Shown here one piece after another: positions 34,649 to 44,900 of a stretch of 64,000 bases of DNA; within the stretch, counting starts at the first letter, position 1, and each line of letters starts with the position of its first letter. The notes under the pieces are model-generated. The model had not been told where the DNA came from, did no database searches, and saw only the letters and a program-made list of their open reading frames with translations. The position numbers and the translations under genes are program-made. This DNA comes from Neocallimastix lanati (nom. inval.) (lineage: Eukaryota; Neocallimastigomycota; Neocallimastigomycetes; Neocallimastigales; Neocallimastigaceae): contig JACVTC010000045.1 of assembly GCA_016946835.1 (NCBI GenBank), positions 528,501 through 592,500 on the forward strand, in the 5' to 3' direction.

Positions 34649-35299
34649 AAATATATATTTTAACTAAAAGTTATTTTTTTTAGTATAAAATTAAAATTTT
34701 TAATGAAAAATATTAAAACAAATTTTTAAAATTGAAATAATTAAATTTATATTTTTTTCGTAATTTTAAACAATTTTATTGTAATAAAAGTTAATATATA
34801 AAGTTATCAATTTAAAATATTTTTTAAAACAAAAATTGAAAATAAATAATTATTATTTAATATAAAAATTTAAAATTATTTTTCATTATAAAAAATAAAT
34901 TTGTATTAAACAGGAAAAAATTATATTTAAAAATTATTTTTAAAAATTTAAAAAATTAAACAAATATGAAAATAATTAAAATTAAATTTAATAAATTTTA
35001 TTTTGAAAAAATTTATATTTTACAAATTATTCAAATGTTCATTACTTATATGAGATATTTAATATTAAATATATATATATATTTTTTTAAAAAATTAAAT
35101 TTTAATAAAATATATTTTATTAATTAAAATTATTTAATTTTAAATATTTTATAATTATATTAAATATTGTTAGTATTATTTATACAAAATATTTTAAAAA
35201 ATATACTTTAATGCTAACTATACATGATGTAATAAAATAAATAATAAAATTTTAATTTAATATAAATATAAATAAATTATCTTTTTTTTTAATTACAGT
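34649..35299. other. Spacer inside the duplication, right copy
   Basis: AT-rich, collinear with 19794-20444. As in the left copy, a pyrimidine tract and AATTACAG precede the GT2 start. Confidence 0.6.
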
Positions 35300-36124
35300 A
35301 TGAAAAAAATGAAATTGATTATAAATGTGTTTTTTTATATTTATATTTATTTTGAAATATTTTTTAAAAATATAAATACATTAGCATTATCTATTGTAGT
35401 TCCAGTATTTAATACAAGTCCTTATTTAAATCGCTCTATTAATTCTATTTTGGATCAAACTTTCAAAGATTTTGAATTAATCCTTGTTGATGATGCATCA
35501 ACAGATAATTCTTTGGAAATATTAGTAAATTATAGTAAAATAGATAATAGAATTAAAACCATTCATTTTGAAATAAATAAAGGGGTCAGTGCTGCGAGAA
35601 ATGCAGGCATAGATATAGCTAAAGGTGAATTTATAGGATTTGTTGATAGTGATGACTTTATTGATAAAAGATTTTATGAAAATTTACTTAAAAATTCAAA
35701 AGATTATGATGTTATAGAAGGAAATTTTATCGCTGGTACCAATATCTCGGAAAGTTATAAAAAATTAAATTTACGTTTTCATTGTTCAATTTTTGATTCA
35801 ATATGGAGAAGAGATTTTCTAAATAAATATAATCTTAGATATGATGAATCAATGAGAAATGGAAGTGATAAAAAATTTAGAATGGAGGTCTATCAATATA
35901 AACCAAGAATTTTTGTGTCTCCGGATGAAGGAATTTATTATTATTATAAGAGAAGAGTAGGCTCTCTTTCAAATTTTAGTGAAATACAATTGAAATATTT
36001 AAATAAGGAAGCTTTTAAAGAAATCAGAAAACAAAAAAGAAATAAAAATAAACATAAAAAATTAATTAAAAGAGAAAAATTAAAAAAAAAAAAAAATTTA
36101 AAAAATGAAGAAAATAATAATTGA
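35300..36124 (+). CDS. GT2-family (GT-A) glycosyltransferase, complete copy
   Basis: 274 residues. Residues 5-25 are a hydrophobic signal or anchor (LIINVFFYIYIYFEIFF). The GT2 core follows: SIVVPVFNTSPYL (31-43), the ELILVDDAST nucleotide-binding loop (59-68), NKGVSAARNAG (93-103) and the GEFIGFVDSDD metal site (DSDD 116-119). IWRRDFL is in the expected place and GSDKKFRMEVY comes near residue 190. The last 45 residues are very Lys/Asn-rich. Family role: inverting transfer of a sugar from a nucleotide sugar to a growing glycan, here probably in the secretory pathway. At 274 residues it is short but has a complete catalytic core. It shares a duplicated block with the acyltransferase, so they may act on the same glycan. 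A bacterial origin is plausible. Confidence 0.8.
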   Translation: MKKMKLIINVFFYIYIYFEIFFKNINTLALSIVVPVFNTSPYLNRSINSILDQTFKDFELILVDDASTDNSLEILVNYSKIDNRIKTIHFEINKGVSAARNAGIDIAKGEFIGFVDSDDFIDKRFYENLLKNSKDYDVIEGNFIAGTNISESYKKLNLRFHCSIFDSIWRRDFLNKYNLRYDESMRNGSDKKFRMEVYQYKPRIFVSPDEGIYYYYKRRVGSLSNFSEIQLKYLNKEAFKEIRKQKRNKNKHKKLIKREKLKKKKNLKNEENNN

Positions 36125-37299
36125 TTTATTTAAAATATTTAGAAAATTAATTAAATAATTTATAATAATTATATAGTTAAAAATTAAAAAGTAATGATAT
36201 ATGAATATTTCAGTTTTTAAATTTTATATAATTATTAATTTTAATTAAATTATTTTACTTAAGGTTAAAATTAAATAAAATAATAAATAAGAAATATTTG
36301 AAATTAAGAATTAAGAATTAATATTTTTATTTCTTTATAATTTTACTTTGTATATTAATTAATACTTATTTTATTTTTATAATTTTATAAATATATTTAA
36401 TATAAATATATTTGGAATATTATTATAAATTAAATTATATACTATAAATTATATTATTTTCTTTAATTTATTACTTTTTATATTTTTATTGTAACTTCTT
36501 TTTAAGTTTAAAAATATATTTAGGGTTATATTTAGTATAAAAATAATTAATTAAAAAAATGTAAAGCTAATTAATTTATTCAATATGTTCTATTATTTAT
36601 TAATTTAAATCTATTATTTGAAATTCTTTTAATTTTTTTTAATTTAATTAATAATTTTTATTATTATTATTTTTTAAATTTTAAATTAAAAATAAAAATA
36701 TATATATAAATCAAATTAAAAGTTTTTATATCTAATAAAAAAAAGATTAAATAAATATAAAATGTTAAATTTAAAAAAGCTATATCTAAAAATAAAACTA
36801 TGAAATTTATATTTAAAAATATAAATTTATTACAATACTAAAAAATTCAAATTTTATTAAGTAAAATAAAATTTTTTGATAATCTTTAACAAATATACAT
36901 ATTAAAATTAACAATTTTATCAATTTAAGGAGAAATGTTATATTTAATGAAACTTGTACAAAATATATAGCTAATAATATTAATAATCCATATATTAAAT
37001 ATCCTACAAATATCATAAAAATATAAAATATAAATTTTTTTTTTAAAAAAGATAAAAATAATTTTTATATTAACAAATTAAAAGTCAGATTCTCAATTTC
37101 AGTAGATTGAAAAAGAAATAAAAGTTAGAATCAAGGTAATAAGATAAATTTCATTATAAAAATCTAAAAAAAATTTTTTTATTATATTACTATAAAATTT
37201 TTATATTATTAATTAATATATTATTATCAAGTCTGTTTAAAATCATTAATAATTAATGATTTTAATAAAGTATAATAATTAGTCATCATTTTATTATTA
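36125..37299. other. AT-rich spacer
   Basis: No gene recognised. A 67-codon hydrophobic frame at 36813-37016 on the minus strand has no family features and is taken as chance. AAAAAT and TAT runs dominate. Confidence 0.55.
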
Positions 37300-37535
37300 T
37301 TTACTATAGAATGAATAATAATTAATTGATTTAGAAAATAATAAGTAATTTTATAAAATGTTTAATAATAATTTTTATTACGAAGATAAATATTTCAAAA
37401 AATATATAATTTTATATTAAATTTATTTCATATTTTTATATCTTAGTTACATTATTTATTTTACTTAGAGATTAATTATTGGTTGATATAAATTAATAAT
37501 ATAAATAAATATTTTTAACAATTTTGACTCTAACA
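37300..37535 (-). mobile_element. Solo LTR, older copy of the 28603-34648 type
   Basis: It matches the LTR of the young element over most of its length (for example AAATTTATTTCATATTTT, ATTATTGGTTGATATAAATT and the ACTCTAACA end) but with many differences. No coding sequence is attached. It is an old solo LTR. Confidence 0.65.
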
Positions 37536-38570
37536 AAAATAATATTTAGTATCCTATAAATAATTAAATTTATTTATATATTAATATTAAAATAAATTAA
37601 AAATATTAAATAATTATTATTAATATATCAATAATTATTAATGATTATAAATAACAACGAAAAACATGAATTAAAGAATAATATATATCTATTAAAAAAA
37701 AAAAAGGATAATATTAAATTCTTATTGATGTAGATAAATCTTTAAATAATAAATAATAATAATATATCAGGTTATATTTTAAAATAAAGTAAATGAAAAA
37801 TAAGAATTTGAATTAACTATAATTATGTACTTTATTAATTCATAATAGTATATTTATATGTATATTATCAAATTAAATGAATTTAATATTTTCATTTTAG
37901 TTATTCTTTTTCGTATTCTTCTATTTTCTATTTCAATTTTATTGTAATCAATTAATAAAAATTTCAAAAATATATTATGTATTAATTAGTAAATCATAAA
38001 TTTAAACAATATATAATAAGTAATAAATAATTAATACTAAATAATTAAAAACATTGATCAATTATAATTTATAATTAACAAATAAATAATAATATAATTA
38101 AGTATAATTAATGAAAAATAATAAATAATAAATATTATATTATGAACCATATTTGTTTATTAATAATAGAAATTAATTATTAATAATAAATATTAAATAA
38201 TATATTTATAATTAATCATAATGAATAATTGAGATTTCAAATTAAATAGTTGTATTAAATAATAAAAATTTTAGATTATAAGTATTTATTAATTATTAAT
38301 AATAAATAATAATAATTGTTAACTAAATTGATGTAAAGTTATTATATTTATATTATATTAGTTCTAAAAAATTAACACTAATTGAGCTTAAATCAAAATA
38401 AGTTTAAGTTATTTAAAATTTTTTTTATTTCTTTTTTTTTTTTTTTTTTTTAATATAAATAAAGATCTAATAATTAAATATCTTAATTATTGATTATACT
38501 TTTATTAATTTCTGAATTGAATTAATAAGTTATTAAATAATTTTTTTTTAATTAATTATAAATATAATAT
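37536..38570. other. AT-rich spacer
   Basis: Nothing but A/T-rich low complexity. There is a T tract of about 20 bases near 38428-38450. Confidence 0.55.
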
Positions 38571-38574
38571 TAAT

Positions 38575-38665
38575 TATACATTAAATTAAAATAAAAATGA
38601 TATCATCAGGATATAAAAATTAAATAAATTAAACTATTAACTGATGATATCATTATAAATTTGAA
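38575..38665. repeat. Isolated hairpin like those of copia leaders
   Basis: AATGATATCATCA (38595-38607) pairs perfectly with TGATGATATCATT (38642-38654) around a 34-base A/T loop. The same TATCATCA...TGATGATA stem recurs four times in the leader at 51030-51280, so this is probably a leftover of such a leader. Confidence 0.5.
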
Positions 38666-39324
38666 ATAAAAAATACTATTATTATATAAAAAAAAATATG
38701 AAAAAATGTAATTCATATAAGATTGAAAAAGATAAGTATAATTTATAATTCATACAGTTTTTAAAAAAGATTAGTGTCATTTATATCTTATATATTTTAT
38801 TAATAAAATATAATTTATTTATCCTATATAATTAATTTTATTATAATAAAAAAAATTACTATTAAAAGTGGCAATTAAAAAAGTTAAAAAATAAAAAATA
38901 AACAAATTAAATATTACGTTAAATATAATAATAAAATTATAGTATAGCTTAAGTTTAATAAAATATCATATCAATCAATAATTAATATCTAAGAAATTAA
39001 ATAATTTTAACTAAGATATAAAAACATGAAATAAAATTTATGTAAAAATTATCTTTTTGAAATATATATCTTTATAATAAAAATATTATAATTAAATATT
39101 TTTTAATATTACTCATAAACAAAAAAAGTACTTTATGTTTTCCTAGTTTAGTTTTTTTTTCTTAGTATTATAAGTTTTAGTTTTTCTTAAATCTCTGTTA
39201 ATCATTTATATATATTTGATAAATAAATAATAATATATATTAATTAATAATCAATCTTTTATTAATTAAGTGTCACAGTTGAAAATAACTGACAGCCTTT
39301 AATGTTTCGTTTACTAGTTTTCCA
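38666..39324. other. AT-rich spacer
   Basis: No gene. About 38960-39130 vaguely resembles the LTR of the 28603-34648 element (ATCAATAATTAATATCTAAG...), but too weakly to delimit. Confidence 0.4.
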
Positions 39325-39715
39325 ATTTCAAAATGTGGAAAAAGTTCCTTATTAACATTTTTAAAGCTAAGAACTTTCTTACATCTTCACTTTCAATATT
39401 TTTAATTAAGCTGATAAAAATAATGAAAATTTTGGAGAGATTGATAAAAAAAATTTGAAAATCTTTACTTATTAAGACTTTGGATGAATGAATTTATAAA
39501 GATATTGAGGATTTGGAATATGCATATGATATTATCAAGAAATTGAAAGTGACAAACCAATATGTAGATGAACTTATTGTTGAAAAATTAGTCAAACTAC
39601 TATATGGAAGTTTTACAATGTTTATCTAATATGAGTGAAAATGATAAAATTCAATATATGTTTAAAGCATTACCAAAATAATTACAAATTGCTATCCTGT
39701 CAGCATTTGTATTAA
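39325..39715 (+). mobile_element. Fossil gag fragment of an LTR element
   Basis: Broken plus-strand frames resemble a UBN2-type gag. One piece reads DIEDLEYAYDIIKKLKVTNQ and a later one MSENDKIQYMFKALP, the usual place of the conserved LP motif. Many breaks; old. The LTR type cannot be assigned. Confidence 0.4.
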
Positions 39716-40140
39716 AAATATAAAATAATAAGTTTTATAATTATAGTAATTTAAGTAGTAATGCTATATATATTAATATATTCATGTGAAATATGACCAA
39801 TAATAATAAGCCACATATTATGTTAACTATAAATATCATAAAAATGTACAATATTATTTTTCATAGACTATTATAATATTTTCATATAATAAAAGATATT
39901 CTTATTTCTAAAAGATTAAGTGTCTCAATCTTACCATATTGACCAAAAACAAGTAAGTTAAGTATTCAATATAATAAGATTATTTCCTATTATAATACTT
40001 AATGTAATAAAAATAGTAAAAAATTAGTAAAGTCAAACAAAAATAAAATTAAAATGTTAATTTTTAATATAACAAATTACATTAATAGATAAATCAAGAA
40101 TCAACAGAATTAAATATTATCAAAGTTTAATAAATGGTCT
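39711..40140 (+). mobile_element. Fossil copia LTR, primer site and leader
   Basis: A degenerate plus-strand LTR of the TGTTAGAAA type ends at 39913 (TTATTTCTAAAA). It is followed at 39914-39928 by GATTAAGTGTCTCAA, the primer site with one change. The leader to about 40140 matches 51530-51670 of the element at 50597 (TTTTTAATATAACAAATTA, CAGAATTAAATATTAT). No coding part. Confidence 0.6.
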
Positions 40141-40554
40141 ATATCTTACCAATCAAAATTAATAATACTTTTTTTTCTAAATCAATTTATCAATATGAAT
40201 ATTACTAAATAATGTTTTATAAATATAGCAAAACGAATAAATTTCAATCTATAAATTGTATAATTAATTATATTACCAAACTTTAATTAATAATATCTAA
40301 ATAAATTCATTAACGAAATAAATTCAATGTATAATAATCAAATGCATCAAAACCATCACTATCATGACAATTATTAAATCATAATAATTCAAACAGTCTA
40401 ATATATGTTAAAACCTCACAAAAATCTAAATTTAAACTATTTTTTAAAGATTCGCAAAAATTTTAAAAATGGACAGGTAAATGTAGAAAAATAAATTAAA
40501 AAGTTATTAAAATTCGGAATAATAAGATATAGAAAATTTTCTACCATAATTTAT
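40141..40554. other. AT-rich spacer
   Basis: Nothing recognisable. Confidence 0.5.
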
Positions 40555-41000
40555 GTTAACATTCATATTATATCTTTTTTTTTAGCAAATAATTTGACTA
40601 TATTTAAATTATTGGAATCTACAGCAAGAATTATTAAACCTACTTTATATGAATTAAACCAATAAATATTTAAAATATTACCTTTTAAATTATTTAATTG
40701 TAATTTAAATATATCAATATTATTTACATCAATAGCTTTTACTATTGTAAAAATTATAGCTTTAAAAAATCCTTAATAATTATTTCCAAATTTTTTTATT
40801 AATGGAAAATTTACAAATTTGCAAATATTATATTCTATTGTATATTCCAATGAAAATTCATAAATATTATTAACGCTTTTATCTATTTCTAAATTATTTT
40901 TTTAATAAAAAATAAGCTAAATTATTTACATCATTTTTCAATTTCTTATTCATTACAATAACTAAAGTATTTTTATAAATATTAAACAGATTAACATTAA
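40555..41000 (-). pseudogene. Ankyrin-repeat protein relic
   Basis: One minus-strand frame is open for about 110 codons with a single internal stop. It ends in GLIILAVDSNNLNIVKLFAK, a good match to the ankyrin-repeat consensus (PLxxAvxxnnxeiVklLlxkgA). Upstream pieces (EYTIEYNICKFVNFPLIKKF, YKNTLVIVMNKKLKNDV) fit weaker repeats in another frame. Ankyrin proteins are abundant in this kind of genome. It is a decayed host gene. Confidence 0.45.
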
Positions 41001-41036
41001 AATGTAAGAATGAAGAATTATTTAACTAATTTTTAT

Positions 41037-41242
41037 TGTTAAAATATATTTACTATATTTCATTTTTATATTAACCAATCAATTATTTAATAAATAATAT
41101 TCATGTATAAAAGCTTTCTAAATGAATATGTTTTTCTTTAGTTCTATTTTTTATAAAAAAATATATTAATAAATAATATAATATCTATAATATAAATAAA
41201 TTAAACTATTATTTAATTAAATAAACATTAATGTGTCTAAAA
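41037..41242 (+). mobile_element. Solo LTR, TGTTAAAATATATTTAC type
   Basis: A 206-bp LTR very close to 50597-50802 and 63528-63733, with a handful of differences. No primer site follows (ATTAATCATT instead), and no clear target duplication was found. A fairly recent solo LTR. Confidence 0.8.
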
Positions 41243-41351
41243 TTAATCATTCAAAGAAAAGTAATCATTTAATATGATTGTTTAAATAATCCGATTTTAA
41301 TATTTTCATTCATAATGGTTTTACAATAACAAATTTTTTGAGTCCATTATT

Positions 41352-41530
41352 TTTAGAAATAAGAATACCTTTATTATGATAAAAAATAATAATAATATAA
41401 AATTATAAATTGACATAATATACGACTTATTATTATTACCCATCTTATATCTTACACAGATATATTAAAACATATAACATTACTCCTTAATTTAATCTAA
41501 TTATAAAGCTTTATATTTATATTTCTAACA
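41352..41530 (-). mobile_element. Solo LTR, TGTTAGAAA type
   Basis: Minus-strand LTR from TGTTAGAAATATAAATATAA (41530) to CTTATTTCTAAAA (about 41352), with the shared GGAGTAATGTTATATGT block. Diverged. Confidence 0.65.
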
Positions 41531-41944
41531 ATTATCAATAATTAAAAAAAAAACAAAGTAGTTATATTGAAATTTATACATTTTGATAATTAATATAATA
41601 TATAATGTGATTAATATAAATTTTAAATAAATAGAAAAAATATTATTAATATAGAATTTAATATTAAATTATAAAATTTAAAAAAATTTTAATTTAATAT
41701 TTATTTTTTGAAATTAATTTTTTAAAGCGAAAAGTAATAATGTACCCGTAATATATTACAAATATTTTATCAATTTAATTAAGAATACATTATTTAGTAC
41801 ATTCTTATAACAATTGATATAGTTCATAAATATTTAGGAATAAAATAACAAATAAATACAAAATTAAAAATTACCATATAAAATGATTTCTTTTTTAAAT
41901 TTATACTTATATATATATAAAATTATAAAAGAAAACTATATAAT
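41531..41944. other. AT-rich spacer
   Basis: No gene or repeat recognised. Confidence 0.5.
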
Positions 41945-44900
41945 AATTTTAGATATATAAATATGGTATATAATTTTATAATGATTTAATTTTATTTCTA
42001 TTAAGATATAACTTTTTATTTATTAATATATTTTTAGTAATAGAATAGAAAAAACATATTTGCATACAAAGCTTTTATACATGAATAATATTTATTAAAA
42101 TAATTTATTGGTTAATAAAAATTAAAATATAATAATTATATTTTAAAACTCCTCCTCAAATGTAAATTCGATTTAATGTTACATATATTTAATTTAAATT
42201 TTTAGAATTATAGTCTTAAGTTTTCAATTTTATATAATTAAGGATTTCAAAATATTTCTATAAGAGTGTAGTTTAGACATTTTTTAAATCCATCGGCTAA
42301 TTTATTTTGTGATTGAATGTATTCTTTTGAACACTAAAATTATAAAAGTACACTAATAAAGTATGTAATATTAATATATAATTTTATTTCTTTATTATAT
42401 AAAAATAACTACATTTTTATGAACTATTTGTAATTTTCTTTTCTTATTTTGTTTGTATGTATAATATGATTGGTAGACATAATATTCGACATATTAATAA
42501 TATCATTTAACACTTCCCCTCAAATCTAACTATCAGTAAAGGTACGTGAATTTTCTCTTAATAACCATTCATTTCTGTAAGTAGTGAATTTCTAAATTTG
42601 TCCATTAAGGAGTTACAAAGATACTTTATAAATCCATCGGGTATTTTTTTTTTTAGAATTAATATATTTTAAATTTACTTTATTTTCCTTAATAAGGTCC
42701 TTACGTGATGATATTTAATGTCTATATGCTTTGATTTTGGGTTTATTGACTGATTCTGGCAATTGTATATTGCGGCCTATTATCAATGTTAATGGTAACG
42801 AAATTATATTTATATTCAATTTATTTAATATATTCAATTTATTTAATATGTTCATGCACCATAAGTTACACTTTGCACACTTACTAACAATATAATATTC
42901 CGAATCAGCGGTAAATGTCGTTACACATTTCTGCAGCTTAGAATACCAGCTAGTTGGCGCATTTCCAATCATCATCAAGAATCCAGAGGTTGACTTTCTC
43001 GATTCGGTGTCGCCCGCGAAATCTGCATCTACGTATACCTTCAACGACCTTTCCTTTGTGAATTTTATCCCGTAGTTGATAGTATAACTCAGATATTTGA
43101 ATATTCGTTCAACATTGGCCCAATCCTCTAAAGTTGGATTCTTATTCTTTCTGGCAGCCCTGCTTACGGCGAACATTATATCAGGCCTAGTACAGACAGC
43201 TAGATAGATTAATTTTCCAATAGCGCTCCTGTATAATGTTTTGTCGCATTTTCTTTTTCTTAAACTAAGATTCCCAATGGGTTTCAAGTTTTTAACGGGT
43301 AAGCAATCATTTAGTTTAAACTTAGCTAATAATTCTTTTATGAAACCTCGTTGTTGCATGAAATATTCATCGTAATATTTTTTAAATTTTATTCCAATTA
43401 CAAAATCAATATCACCTATATCTTTAATATTAAAATATACTTTAATTTGTTCTTTTATATATATAATTTCTTTTTCTTTACCTATCAGTAATATATCATC
43501 TACGTAGACTGCTACAATACATAGAATCTCTTTTGATTCGTTTTCCATGATGTATAGACATGGTTCAATAATTAATCTTCGGAAGCTCATCTTTCTAAGT
43601 GTGTTGTTCAGTGTCTCGTTCCATTCTCGTTCCTGCCTGCTTTAACCCATACATGGCTTTGTCAGGTAGGTTAAAGATGTCATTAAAGTCATTTGGTTCA
43701 TTGAGTTTTTGATTATCTCTACGTTTCTCGGTGTTTATTTGGTTTAATTCAGTGGTTGTGTCGTTTATTTTGTCTTCATTGTTTGAGGAAATATTTTTAT
43801 AATTTATTTTACTACTGTTGTCGATTTGACTTTGCGAGTTTTGTTTATTGTAAGAAAAGTTAATAAAATTATTAAACTTATTTACAATATAGGTGTTGCT
43901 CTCCCTGATTTCAGAAATTGGCATAAAATTTGGGATATTTTTAAGATCTGTGAGAGATATTTTGGAGTTTCCAGGAGTATCTTCGAAAAATTCGACTAAA
44001 CGAGAGCGAACTATTTTATTATTAGCGATGTTCAGAATTTTATAGGAATTAGTTAATGGATGATAACTCAAGAAGATATCAAGAAGAGAATTATTGTCGA
44101 ATTTGTTTCGTTGTGATTTAGGAACAAAGAAACACCCGAAGACTTAAAAATGCGAATAATCCATTTTGGTTTTGAATAAAAATTCAAAAGGGATTTTGTT
44201 GTTGATACCAGAGTGGGGAATACGATTGTGTATGTAATTGGCAGTGTCTATCGCGTATTCCCAGAATTCTTTACTAAGTTGTGAATCGTTAAGTAGAGAT
44301 TTAGATGAAATTATGAGGGCGTCATTAAATAGTTCAGCTCTCCCATTTTGTTGATGATTATGGTGGAGAGTGAACTGTTGAACAATACCCCTCTAAGAGC
44401 AGAAATATTTTAATTTATTGTTCTTAAATTCCGTAACATTGTCGGTACGAATGTAAGTGATGGTTTTATTAAATATATTTTCATTAGATTTGACCCAAAA
44501 AGGGAACTTTTCGAAAACGTCACTCTTGTTTAGGATGAAGAGGACCCAGCCGAAAAGAGTATAGTCATCAAGAATGGATAGGAAATATTTATTGTAATGA
44601 ATAGATTCTACTACCGGACCCACGAGATCCATGTGGATTAGTTAAAAGGGAGCTTTTGCTCTGTTGTTCGATTTTCGATGAAGTATGTTTCTTTGTTTTG
44701 ATTGAGAGCATTGGACATTTAGATTTGATATTAATTTTTAATAGTTTATTTTTAATAGGATTAATGTTGAAATGGCCATGGTGTCTGTGCCATAAATTAA
44801 TTTTGTCTAATTTGTTTAGAGTAGAGAGGTGCATCAACAAGGTTTTGTTGTGTTTTGGATCGTTGTTTGAAATTGACTTAGTTGATAGCCATAAAATAAA

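Larger units (their letters stand above)
26648..35911 (+). repeat. Segmental duplication, right copy, split by a copia insertion
   Basis: Collinear with 17819-21057 once the element 28603-34648 and one AAATA target duplicate are ignored. This copy retains the ancestral-looking features: an open acyltransferase N-terminus and a complete GT2 gene. Confidence 0.85.

Noticed and set aside
36813-37016. 67-codon hydrophobic minus-strand frame
   Set aside because: No family features and A/T-driven composition.
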